This document shows positions 1 to 5,845 of a stretch of DNA of 11,070 nucleotides, piece by piece (position 1 is the stretch's first letter; every line of letters begins with the position of its first letter). The stretch spans positions 1-11,070 of the forward strand of contig JALNXN010000021.1 in NCBI GenBank assembly GCA_023230325.1, in the 5' to 3' direction. A model generated the notes under the pieces. It had not been told where the DNA came from. It saw nothing but the letters and a program-made list of their open reading frames with translations, and did not search any database. Source of the DNA: an archaeon. Its GTDB lineage: Archaea > Iainarchaeota > Iainarchaeia > Iainarchaeales > CSSED10-239. The position numbers and the translations under genes are program-made.

Positions 1-1
1 G

Positions 2-259
2 TTATTAAAAAGGTCGTTTTTTTATTGTTTATGCGCTTTTTATGTGAAAAACATACAAAATTCACTAAATCTTGGCAAAACAACAATCTTCATGCCATTA
101 ACCATTGAGGAAGTGGTGAAGTTATCTATTTAAGTCGTTAAAACACATAAAATTAACAAAAATTCAAAATTAACCGGCAAAACAGTACCCTGCTTGCCAT
201 TAACCATTGAAGAGGTAGTTGGATTATCTGTTTTAGTTACTAAAAATGTGAAAATATAG
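2..259 (+). pseudogene. Decayed coding fragment containing a repeated PLTIEEVV peptide
   Basis: One frame is open from the left edge to a TAA at 131-133 and continues in the same frame to a TAG at 257-259. It encodes the same motif twice: GKTTIFMPLTIEEVVKLS ending near 128 and GKTVPCLPLTIEEVVGLS ending near 230, both preceded by Asn-Ser. Between the copies, the Glu-Glu-Val-Val codons (GAGGAAGTGGTG against GAAGAGGTAGTT) differ only at third positions. That pattern points to descent from a translated gene rather than a plain DNA repeat. No start codon with a ribosome binding site is visible. The parent protein is not recognised; LTxEEVxxLS loosely resembles the start of excisionase-type helix-turn-helix domains. 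It may be the duplicated 3' end of a gene to the left of the window, for example an integration target. The relic status is an inference. Confidence 0.4.
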
Positions 260-308
260 GAATTTTTTAAAAAAACTAAGGAATTTCACTACTTGCTTGC
301 CATTAACC
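74..308 (+). repeat. Three tandem ~102-nt direct repeats with core TGCCATTAACC
   Basis: The core TGCCATTAACCATTGA occurs at 93-108 and 195-210, and a shortened TGCCATTAACC at 298-308, giving spacings of 102 and 103 nt. The first two copies are also preceded by GGCAAAACA (74-82 and 176-184), which can pair with TGCC as GGCA/TGCC. They are followed by related sequence including TTATCT. The third copy is out of frame with the first two and truncated. An isolated TGCCATTA also occurs at 1464-1471, just before the first recombinase-cassette gene; it may be coincidental. Confidence 0.6.
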
Positions 309-350
309 TATGTAGAATAGAAAGTTTTTATCAAAAGGAGGATATTAGAA

Positions 351-380
351 ATGGTTGTTTTTATGAAAGACAGTTGTTAA
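351..380 (+). other. Possible 9-residue leader peptide upstream of module 1
   Basis: An ideal ribosome binding site, AAAAGGAGG (about 333-341), lies 9 nt before an ATG at 351 that opens a nine-codon frame (MVVFMKDSC) ending in TAA at 378-380. Such a strong site before so short a frame suggests a leader peptide or the start of a gene that has been cut off. It lies directly upstream of the phased repeats of module 1. No equivalent is seen before modules 2 and 3. Confidence 0.3.
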
Positions 381-390
381 ACGGAAACAT

Positions 391-490
391 GGATAATAGG
401 AAAAAATCCGTAAATCCGTTAAAAATTAAAGAAACGGATAATAGGGAAAAATCTCCTTTAATCCATTCGGATAAAAATGCGGATAATAGG
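391..490 (+). repeat. Module 1 phased repeats (GGATAATAGG, period 45)
   Basis: GGATAATAGG occurs at exactly 391, 436 and 481, so the period is 45 nt twice. The first two repeats can each form a small hairpin with a following ATCC (GGAT/ATCC), and the third pairs as CGGAT/ATCCG with sequence inside the structured module. Sequence between the cores is only loosely conserved. The repeat core is specific to this module and is not found in modules 2 and 3. Confidence 0.6.
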
Positions 491-598
491 GCTTATATAT
501 ATAGATGTTCCTCCATCCGATGTCGTATGTCGTTTGTAGGATAGGGCTTTAGGTCCTGCCCTATCCCAAACAAATACATCACCGATCAGCATTTACCT
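488..598 (+). ncRNA. Structured module 1 (candidate RNA or ssDNA element)
   Basis: First of three copies of a conserved structure. In order: CTTATATATA (492-501); hairpin A, GATG/CATC (504-507/514-517); hairpin B, GTTTG-TA-GGATAGGGC (532-547) against GCCCTATCCCAAAC (558-571), which is 14 bp with a 2-nt bulge and a 10-nt loop; then CAGC (587-590) and ACCTTT (595-600). The outer stem seen in the other modules is replaced here by GATGT/ACATC (519-523/576-580). The closing stem is weak in this copy (AGG 488-490 / CCT 596-598). The strand is assigned from the direction of the downstream genes and could be reversed. No known RNA family is recognised. Confidence 0.45.
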
Positions 599-650
599 TT
601 ATTTCAAAAAAAAATTAAAATCCAAGAAAGTCTGTAAATTTATGAGTGGT

Positions 651-751
651 TGGTAGATAGGTAAAAAAGGATGATACCAGTAAAAAGCTACCTTCTGGCA
701 GAAAGGGGAAAACATCCTATATACCAGCTGGCAAAAAAACTGGCAGAAAGG
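651..751 (+). repeat. Module 2 phased repeats (TGGYAGAWAGG, period 45)
   Basis: TGGTAGATAGG at 651-661 and TGGCAGAAAGG at 696-706 and 741-751 are spaced exactly 45 nt apart. The first two units contain a downstream CCAG or TACCA able to pair with the repeat. The complement of the core, CCTTTCTACCA, is found at 853-863 on the far side of the structured module, so each repeat could in principle pair with that strand. Confidence 0.6.
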
Positions 752-857
752 ACTTATATATAGTTGTTGCCACAACCAGCTGACGCATGTTTGTAGGATA
801 GGGCTTTAGGTCCTGCCCTATCCCAAACAAATGCCTCATCCGTCAGCACTAGCCTTT
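747..857 (+). ncRNA. Structured module 2 (candidate RNA or ssDNA element)
   Basis: Second and best-formed copy. The closing stem is AGAAAGG (745-751) with CCTTTCT (853-859), extendable by TGG/CCA. Inside are CTTATATATA (753-762); hairpin A, GTTGT/ACAAC (763-767/772-776); an outer stem, GCTGACG/CGTCAGC (779-785/841-847); and hairpin B, GTTTG-TA-GGATAGGGC (789-804) against GCCCTATCCCAAAC (815-828). Hairpin A keeps its pairing while its sequence differs from module 1 (GATG/CATC), a compensatory pattern. No ORF is present. Confidence 0.5.
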
Positions 858-960
858 CTACCAAATAAAAAATTAGAAATGGAGAAGTTAATTAAATTTG
901 AAAATGAAATAAACACAGAAAAACAGAAATTCAAAAAATGAATAAAGGAGAAATTTCTCT

Positions 961-1006
961 ATATTCGCAAAACGAAGAAGATAGGGATATTACCCTATAT
1001 TCGCAA
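961..1006 (+). repeat. Module 3 short repeats (ATATTCGCAA, spacing 36)
   Basis: ATATTCGCAA occurs at 961-970 and 997-1006, 36 nt apart, with a weaker relative containing AATTC about 34 nt earlier (928-932). The interval between them holds a perfect hairpin, ATAGGG/CCCTAT (981-986/993-998). As in modules 1 and 2, the repeats differ in sequence from those of the other modules and sit directly upstream of the conserved CTTATATATA. Confidence 0.45.
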
Positions 1007-1013
1007 AGTGATT

Positions 1014-1127
1014 AAAGGGCTTATATATATGTTGTTCGTTCACAACTCGCTGACGCATCGTTTGTAGGATAGGGCTTTTGAGGTTGCCCTATCCCAAACA
1101 AATGCATCAACGTCAGCCCTTGCCTTT
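1014..1127 (+). ncRNA. Structured module 3 (candidate RNA or ssDNA element)
   Basis: Third copy. The closing stem is AAAGG/CCTTT (1014-1018/1123-1127), or alternatively AAGGGCT/AGCCCTT (1015-1021/1115-1121). Next come CTTATATATAT (1020-1030); hairpin A, GTTGT/ACAAC (1031-1035/1042-1046); the outer stem GCTGACG/CGTCAGC (1049-1055/1111-1117); and hairpin B, GTTTG-TA-GGATAGGGC (1060-1075) against GCCCTATCCCAAAC (1086-1099). The hairpin B loop differs from the other copies while the stem is identical. A run of six T follows (1125-1130), which could end a transcript. Confidence 0.5.
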
Positions 1128-1205
1128 TTTCTAAACCAAAAATCTTAAAAACTCTAAAACCGGTTAACTTTTACAACAAATTTATAGGGTTTTGAAAAAT
1201 TTTAA

Positions 1206-1262
1206 GTACCATACCCCCCTCATAAGCTTTTAGATAGTTGCGATGGGTACCGCATGGGGGGC
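1206..1262 (+). other. GC-rich patch with partial dyad symmetry, possible attachment site
   Basis: In otherwise very AT-rich DNA this stretch contains CCCCCCT-type and GGGGGG runs and the partial inverted pair GTACCAT (1206-1212) and ATGGGTAC (1243-1250). Large serine recombinases act on attachment sites of roughly 40-50 bp that usually lie next to the recombinase genes. The position, 230 bp upstream of the cassette, would suit that role, but no att sequence can be identified from one end alone. Confidence 0.2.
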
Positions 1263-1271
1263 CTTTAAAAA

Positions 1272-1391
1272 ATGGGAGAGAGAATTTTTGAAAATTTGAT
1301 TTTACATTTTGAGATTGGTTTAAGGTTAGATGATAAGTGCTTTAATTATTTGCTAAAAGGGCTCAACGATTTGAAATGCTCGTTTTATTAA
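1272..1391 (+). CDS. Possible small protein, 39 residues
   Basis: ATG at 1272 opens 39 codons ending in TAA at 1389-1391. The translation (starting MGERIFENLILHFEIGLRLD) has a protein-like mixture of hydrophobic and charged residues compatible with two amphipathic helices. There is no standard ribosome binding site; only a G run (1255-1261) lies about 10 nt upstream. It may be a genuine small protein, a remnant of a longer gene, or chance. Its last third overlaps the left arm of the inverted repeat at 1362-1373. Function unknown. Confidence 0.25.
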   Translation: MGERIFENLILHFEIGLRLDDKCFNYLLKGLNDLKCSFY

Positions 1392-1439
1392 GTAAATGTG
1401 AATGAATACTTGTCTTTAAAAATCAAACAAATCGTTGGG
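1362..1439. promoter_or_regulatory. Long-spaced inverted repeat upstream of the mobility cassette
   Basis: CAACGATTTG (1364-1373) is exactly complementary to CAAATCGTTG (1428-1437). Allowing one wobble pair the arms extend to 12 bp, 1362-1373 with 1428-1439, enclosing 54 nt. It ends about 55 bp before the HTH gene. It could be an operator for the HTH protein, a recombination site, or an mRNA leader structure. No convincing -35/-10 pair is visible between here and 1495. Confidence 0.35.
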
Positions 1440-1494
1440 GGTTATTTAGGATTTAATAAATGTTGCCATTAGTAATTAAAAGGAGGTTTAAATT

Positions 1495-1767
1495 ATGGAA
1501 ACAATAAAAAGAGAAGTTATCAAATTAAAAAAAGCAGGCTATGGTTTCGTAAAAATAGCAAACACTCTATCTATTTCAGTTAAAGAGGTTAGATCCATTT
1601 GTAAAGAAGTAGATAAAGTGGAACTGTTAAAAGGAAACTGTAAGCAGTGTAATTCCAAGATTACATCCGTAAAGGGTAAGAAGATAAAACAATTTTGTAG
1701 TGATAGATGTAGATGGGATTATTGGAACAATAAACAAAAAGTAGAAAGATATAAGAACGATATTTAA
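1495..1767 (+). CDS. Small HTH/zinc-ribbon protein of the recombinase cassette
   Basis: A 90-residue protein. Residues about 5-37 look like a helix-turn-helix of the sigma-70 region 4 type (KAGYGFVKIANTLSISVKEV). Residues 49-72 form a short zinc-ribbon-like module with Cys49-x2-Cys52 and Cys68-x3-Cys72, followed by an aromatic and basic tail (WDYWNNK). Small HTH plus Cys4 proteins of this type commonly precede large serine recombinase genes in Bacillota elements; I infer a DNA-binding accessory role such as a recombination directionality factor or local regulator. The start is fixed by AGGAGGT (1481-1487), 7 nt upstream. The next gene begins 100 bp later. The family is recognised by pattern only, without a firm name. 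Confidence 0.7.
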   Translation: METIKREVIKLKKAGYGFVKIANTLSISVKEVRSICKEVDKVELLKGNCKQCNSKITSVKGKKIKQFCSDRCRWDYWNNKQKVERYKNDI

Positions 1768-1785
1768 ATTGCATCAAAGATTGTC

Positions 1786-1829
1786 CACTTAATAGCGAAA
1801 AAGACTTGACTAAAGAAGGCTAATAAGTG
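1786..1829. promoter_or_regulatory. Imperfect inverted repeat between HTH gene and first recombinase
   Basis: CACTTAATAG (1786-1795) pairs with CTAATAAGTG (1820-1829) with one mismatch, leaving a 24-nt loop. The loop contains TTGACT (1806-1811), a fair -35 match, but no properly spaced -10 follows. It could be a binding site of the HTH protein controlling the recombinases, or a weak mRNA hairpin. Confidence 0.25.
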
Positions 1830-1867
1830 ATGTATATAGTACCGCAAAAAAGGAAGGAGGAAACTTT

Positions 1868-3172
1868 ATGAATATGATAATTACCAAAATTGAAGCAATA
1901 CCAATAATACCTAAAAGAATAAGAGTAGCTGCATATGCTAGAGTATCCTCTGGAAAAGAAGCGATGCTTAATTCTTTAGCTACTCAAGTTTCATATTATA
2001 AGAAGTTGATCCAAAGTAAACATAATTGGGATTTTGTTGGCGTTTATGCAGATAAGGCAATAACAGGAACTAAAGATTTAAGAGACGAATTTCAAGCTTT
2101 ACTTAAAGATGCAAGAGCTGGAAAGATCGATATGATTATTACAAAGTCGATATCTAGGTTTGCTAGAAACACAGTAACACTACTTGAAGTAGTAAGAGAA
2201 TTAAAAGACTTAAATGTTGATGTCTACTTTGAGGAACAAAACATCCATACCAACAGTGGTGAAGGAGAGATGATCCTAACATTTCTAGCAACATTCGCAC
2301 AAGAAGAATCAAGAAGTGTATCGGAAAACATGAAGTGGCGAATAAGTAAAGATTTTAAGGCTGGTTTAATATGGGGTGGTAATTCATCACTTGGTTACAC
2401 TCTTAAAGATAAGAAGCTTTATGTAGTAGAAGATGAAGCAGAAACTGTAAGATTAATTTACAAGCTATACTTAGAAGGAAATGCCGATGAACATATATGC
2501 GATATCTTAAACTATCAAGGAATTAAACCATATAAGACAAAGAAATGGAATCGTTCATCGGTCATTAAAATCCTTACCAATTATAACTATACAGGAGACC
2601 TTATCTTACAAAAGACTTATAGAGATAATCACTTAAGTAAAACCATGTGTATTAATAATGGTGAGTATAATAAATATCTTGTTTCAAATGCTCATGAAGC
2701 GATTATCAGTAAAGAAATATTTGATGATGCCCAAAAGATGAGAAGGTTAAAGACTAAAGATATTAACTTAGATAAAACGAAAAAGACATTATTTAAAGGT
2801 TATATCAAATGCGGTAAATGTGGCAGGGCATACACCTACAAAAAAACACCATATAATGTTGTTTGGATGTGTTCCACTTTAAGAACTAAAGGTAAGTGTG
2901 CATGCGACGCTAAACAAGTGCCAGAGTCTAAAATAATTGAAGCATCTAACAAATTATTAAATTTAGAAACTTTCGATTTAAAACGCTTTGAAGAGGAAGT
3001 TAAACAAATAGTCGTCCTACCTAATAATAAGCTCTTGTTTCAAATAGTTAGTGGCAAGGAACAAATATTAGAGTGGCAATATGAACCAAGAAGTAATAGT
3101 TGGACAAAAGAAATGAAAGATGAAGCAAGAGTCCACTATTTAAAAAGAGGCAAAGGAGGTAACAGTAAATGA
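1868..3172 (+). CDS. Large serine recombinase A (short form)
   Basis: A 434-residue site-specific recombinase. The N-terminal resolvase catalytic domain (about 18-160) has YARVSS with the nucleophile expected at Ser27, and the active-site segment ITKSISRFAR with Arg97 and Arg100. The recombinase domain follows (about 165-290), then a zinc ribbon with Cys315, Cys318, Cys335 and Cys344 or Cys346. The long coiled coil normally following the ribbon in large serine recombinases is absent or very short, unlike the next gene. Such enzymes join attP and attB without a long homology requirement. The start is set by AAGGAGG (1854-1860). The stop TGA overlaps the next ATG (ATGA, 3169-3172), so the two products are translationally coupled and probably work as a pair, as staphylococcal CcrA and CcrB do; that last point is inference from layout and size. 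Confidence 0.9.
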   Translation: MNMIITKIEAIPIIPKRIRVAAYARVSSGKEAMLNSLATQVSYYKKLIQSKHNWDFVGVYADKAITGTKDLRDEFQALLKDARAGKIDMIITKSISRFARNTVTLLEVVRELKDLNVDVYFEEQNIHTNSGEGEMILTFLATFAQEESRSVSENMKWRISKDFKAGLIWGGNSSLGYTLKDKKLYVVEDEAETVRLIYKLYLEGNADEHICDILNYQGIKPYKTKKWNRSSVIKILTNYNYTGDLILQKTYRDNHLSKTMCINNGEYNKYLVSNAHEAIISKEIFDDAQKMRRLKTKDINLDKTKKTLFKGYIKCGKCGRAYTYKKTPYNVVWMCSTLRTKGKCACDAKQVPESKIIEASNKLLNLETFDLKRFEEEVKQIVVLPNNKLLFQIVSGKEQILEWQYEPRSNSWTKEMKDEARVHYLKRGKGGNSK

Positions 3173-4743
3173 CAACTAAAGTAACAGTAATACCATCAAC
3201 AATTGATCCATTAACACAGTTACCTCGTAATAGTAAAGAGAAAATTAAAGTAGCAGCTTACGCTAGAGTATCTACAAATACCGAAGAACAAAACTCAAGT
3301 TATGAAGCCCAAGTCAGTTATTATCAAAATTATATTGAAAATAAATATGAATGGGCCTTTGTTGGTGTTTATGCTGATGAAGGTATTAGTGGAACAAATA
3401 CCAAAAGAAGAGCAAGCTTTAATAGAATGATTGAAGATGCATTAGACGGTAAAATTAATCTAATCATTACTAAATCAATTTCAAGGTTTGCGAGAAATAC
3501 ACTTGATACGATTAAGTTTGTAAGAAAGTTAAAAGATAAAGGTGTTGAAGTATTCTTTGAAAAAGAAAACTTATGGACTCTTGATTCTAAGAGTGAATTA
3601 ATCTTAACCATTATGGCATCTATTGCACAGGAAGAATCAAGATCTATTAGTCAGAATGTTACATGGGGTAAAAGAGTATCATTTCAAAATGGTAAAGTGT
3701 CATTTGCTTATAGTAGATTTTTAGGTTATGAAAAGAAAGACGGTAAAATAGTAATCGTTGAAGAAGAAGCGAAAGTTGTAAGATTAATTTATAGGATGTT
3801 TTTAGTTGAAGGTCAAACACCGATAGCAATTAGAAATTATTTAACAGAACAAGGTATTAAAAGTGCAGCTAACGCTACTTGGAGAGCGCATGTTGTTTTA
3901 TCGATATTAACTAATGAAAAATATAAAGGTGACGCACTACTTCAAAAGAAATACACTGAAAACTTCTTAGAACAAAAGATGGTTAAAAACACCGGCCAAG
4001 TTCCACAATACTATGTAGAAAATAGTCATCCAGCTATTATCGATAAAGATATGTGGGAAATGGTCCAAATTGAAATTAAAAGAAGAAGAGAAATGGTTGG
4101 TGGTTTTTCATCAGCTAATATATTTGCAGGTAAAATTAAATGTGCAGACTGTGGTGGTTATTACGGTAGAAAAACATGGCATTCCAATTCTAAATACCGT
4201 AGATCAATTTATAGATGTAATAAGAAATATGAAGAAGGAAAAGACAAATGTAAAACACCACATCTATCAGAAGAAGAAATAAAAGAAAAGTTCTTAAATG
4301 CTTACAACATTACGATAAAGGATAGAGAACGAGTTAAAAATGATTTAAAGGAAGTTCTAAAACTAATAACAAGCACTAAAGGTATTGATAAAGAGATTAA
4401 AGAAATTGATGCAGAACTAATAATATTAACAGAATCAATAAATAAACTCATTCAAGATAATTCAAAAACAAAAAGTGGTATTGATGAATTTGATAAAAGA
4501 CTTAAAGAACTAAGAATTAGATATGATGATTTAAGAACAAGAAAAGAAGAATTATCAAATCTTAAAAGAGAAAACTCTGCTAAGTCTTATAGAATAAAAA
4601 AGTTTATCGCTAATTTAGAAAAATCAACTGATAAACTAAAAGATTGGAATAGTGAACTTTGGATGTTAACAGTTGAAATTGCAACAGTTTATAGAGATAA
4701 AAGAATTAAGTTTAAGTTTTATGATGGAATAGTAAACAAGTAA
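3169..4743 (+). CDS. Large serine recombinase B (with coiled coil)
   Basis: A 524-residue large serine recombinase and partner of the preceding gene. The catalytic domain (about 26-170) carries YARVST with expected nucleophile Ser35 and the segment TKSISRFARN with Arg106 and Arg109. The recombinase domain is followed by a zinc ribbon with Cys335, Cys338, Cys360 and Cys371. A charged heptad-rich stretch (about 375-475) is the coiled coil that in this family controls synapsis and direction of recombination. A GGAGGT site (3155-3160) sits inside the end of gene A. The two recombinases share the same domain plan and near-identical active-site segments, suggesting an old duplication. A terminator follows directly, closing the mobility operon. 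Confidence 0.92.
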   Translation: MTTKVTVIPSTIDPLTQLPRNSKEKIKVAAYARVSTNTEEQNSSYEAQVSYYQNYIENKYEWAFVGVYADEGISGTNTKRRASFNRMIEDALDGKINLIITKSISRFARNTLDTIKFVRKLKDKGVEVFFEKENLWTLDSKSELILTIMASIAQEESRSISQNVTWGKRVSFQNGKVSFAYSRFLGYEKKDGKIVIVEEEAKVVRLIYRMFLVEGQTPIAIRNYLTEQGIKSAANATWRAHVVLSILTNEKYKGDALLQKKYTENFLEQKMVKNTGQVPQYYVENSHPAIIDKDMWEMVQIEIKRRREMVGGFSSANIFAGKIKCADCGGYYGRKTWHSNSKYRRSIYRCNKKYEEGKDKCKTPHLSEEEIKEKFLNAYNITIKDRERVKNDLKEVLKLITSTKGIDKEIKEIDAELIILTESINKLIQDNSKTKSGIDEFDKRLKELRIRYDDLRTRKEELSNLKRENSAKSYRIKKFIANLEKSTDKLKDWNSELWMLTVEIATVYRDKRIKFKFYDGIVNK

Positions 4744-4745
4744 GG

Positions 4746-4778
4746 AACTCCATGTAGATTGATATGTGGAGTTTTTTT
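4746..4778 (+). terminator. Rho-independent terminator after the recombinases
   Basis: AACTCCA (4746-4752) pairs with TGGAGTT (4767-4773) and is followed by a T run. It begins three bases after the stop codon of recombinase B and separates the mobility cassette from the CBASS operon. Confidence 0.85.
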
Positions 4779-4803
4779 ATTTATTAAAGTTTAGAAATAA
4801 CCT

Positions 4804-4832
4804 TCGTTTAAGCATATAAATTATGATATAAT
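4804..4832 (+). promoter_or_regulatory. Extended -10 promoter of the CBASS operon
   Basis: A consensus TATAAT at 4827-4832 is preceded by TG at 4824-4825 (TGnTATAAT, an extended -10). The -35 region (about 4803-4809, TTCGTT) is poor, as is usual for extended -10 promoters. It lies 55 bp upstream of the first operon gene and downstream of the recombinase terminator. Confidence 0.6.
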
Positions 4833-4887
4833 TTAAGGTGAGAATAACAATACAAAGATATTTTTTTAAAAGTGGGAGGTAGATAAT

Positions 4888-5808
4888 ATGAATATTGTTT
4901 TTTGGATAATTATGTCTATTGATTTATTAATATTAATTCTTCATTATGCTGTGTCTATAGAAGCTTTTACAAAAAATAAGATGCTTTCTAAAATTAAAGA
5001 AGAGGGTAAGAAGAATAACGATAAGTCCAAAGAAAGTATACCAAAAGAAAAATTAGGAAAAGCTGTATATATAGTATTATCAATTATTGCATTGATTATA
5101 GTTTTAGCACTAGTTTCTTCAATTATTTGGATTCCATTAACAATGCTTTTTGTCTTTAATTGGCGTATAGCACTAATTTCATTTATGTTAATTTTGGCTC
5201 TGTTATCCTATCTTATGATTTTGATATACAATAAATATGTACCAGAATTTGTGATAAAAGAAGGAGCAATAATTAAGGAATCCATATATATAACTTTTTT
5301 TATTCTAATCTCGATATTTTTAATGTATGGCTCTTTATTTCCATTGGAACAAACAATTGAAAAAATATTTCTTCAAAGCACAAATTTCGCTTTCACATTG
5401 AGCATATTAATACCTGTCTTAATCATTGGATTAGTGATTACTAACGTTTATTTATTTGTTAATGGATTATATTACATAGTTGACAAAAGTAAAAAGGTGG
5501 CAAAGGCAAGAACGAAAATAGTTGATATTCTTACCATTTTTACTATAAGTTCATTTTTTGCTTTGTTTTTTATAATAGATAGAGAGTGGTCATTTCTGAA
5601 TGTAGACAACTCATTAAGATTTTATGAAACTGTTGATTTATTCAAAAATGTATTAGTTGCGGTTTTAGTTCCATTGATACTTTCAAGATTTCTTATCAAA
5701 AAGGAAGATAATTTCAAAAAAGATTCAAAGGATATTAATGACAAGGCTGTTAGTCAATTAAATAATATTGAAGAACAGCGCAACAATAACAGTAATTCAA
5801 AAATCTAA
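4888..5808 (+). CDS. Multi-pass membrane protein, predicted CBASS membrane effector
   Basis: A 306-residue integral membrane protein with about seven hydrophobic segments: residues 3-24, 59-88, 94-114, 131-152, 168-197, 212-230 and 252-269. A strongly basic loop (28-58) follows the first helix, and a charged, Asn-rich C-terminal tail of about 35 residues ends the protein. No catalytic motif or known family is recognised. It is the first gene of an operon with a SAVED protein and a CD-NTase, the position where CBASS operons carry their effector. I therefore infer a membrane-disrupting or channel role, triggered through the SAVED protein. The start is set by GGAGG (4875-4879), 8 nt upstream. 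The next gene starts 37 bp after the stop. The membrane topology is clear; the effector role rests only on context. Confidence 0.75.
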   Translation: MNIVFWIIMSIDLLILILHYAVSIEAFTKNKMLSKIKEEGKKNNDKSKESIPKEKLGKAVYIVLSIIALIIVLALVSSIIWIPLTMLFVFNWRIALISFMLILALLSYLMILIYNKYVPEFVIKEGAIIKESIYITFFILISIFLMYGSLFPLEQTIEKIFLQSTNFAFTLSILIPVLIIGLVITNVYLFVNGLYYIVDKSKKVAKARTKIVDILTIFTISSFFALFFIIDREWSFLNVDNSLRFYETVDLFKNVLVAVLVPLILSRFLIKKEDNFKKDSKDINDKAVSQLNNIEEQRNNNSNSKI

Positions 5809-5845
5809 GTATTTTGTTTTATAAGAAAAAATGGAGGGAGAAAAT

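Noticed and set aside
293..544. 83-codon frame starting with TTG on the + strand
   Set aside because: It runs through the phased repeats and hairpin arm of module 1, has no ribosome binding site at its start, and its translation is low-complexity repeat sequence.
391..1127. CRISPR array
   Set aside because: Repeats are only 10-12 nt, differ between the three groups, and are not separated by unique spacers of constant length; no cas genes are present.
391..1127. Orphan type III antitoxin arrays (45- and 36-nt periods match CptI and ToxI lengths)
   Set aside because: Only 10-12 nt of each unit is conserved and the units do not form a common pseudoknot, unlike the near-identical units at 7965-8054; no toxin follows.
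488..1127. Integron attC sites (repeated imperfect hairpins with a bulge)
   Set aside because: No tyrosine integrase and no cassette genes between the hairpins. The recombinases here are serine-type, and the expected attC box sequences are not clear.
3369..3611. Minus-strand open frame inside recombinase B
   Set aside because: It is antisense to the catalytic domain of a well-supported gene and has no family features. The same holds for minus-strand frames at 6890-7183, 9510-9710 and 9759-10007.
4070..4282. 70-codon + strand frame inside recombinase B
   Set aside because: It lies in another frame across the zinc-ribbon region of the recombinase and has no own ribosome binding site.
1868..4743. 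Mycoplasma genetic code (TGA as Trp)
   Set aside because: All Trp residues at conserved positions use TGG, and the TGA ending recombinase A is placed exactly at the start of recombinase B.
5831..5845. Upstream start ATG 5831 for the SAVED protein
   Set aside because: It overlaps the ribosome binding site GGAGGG that serves ATG 5846.
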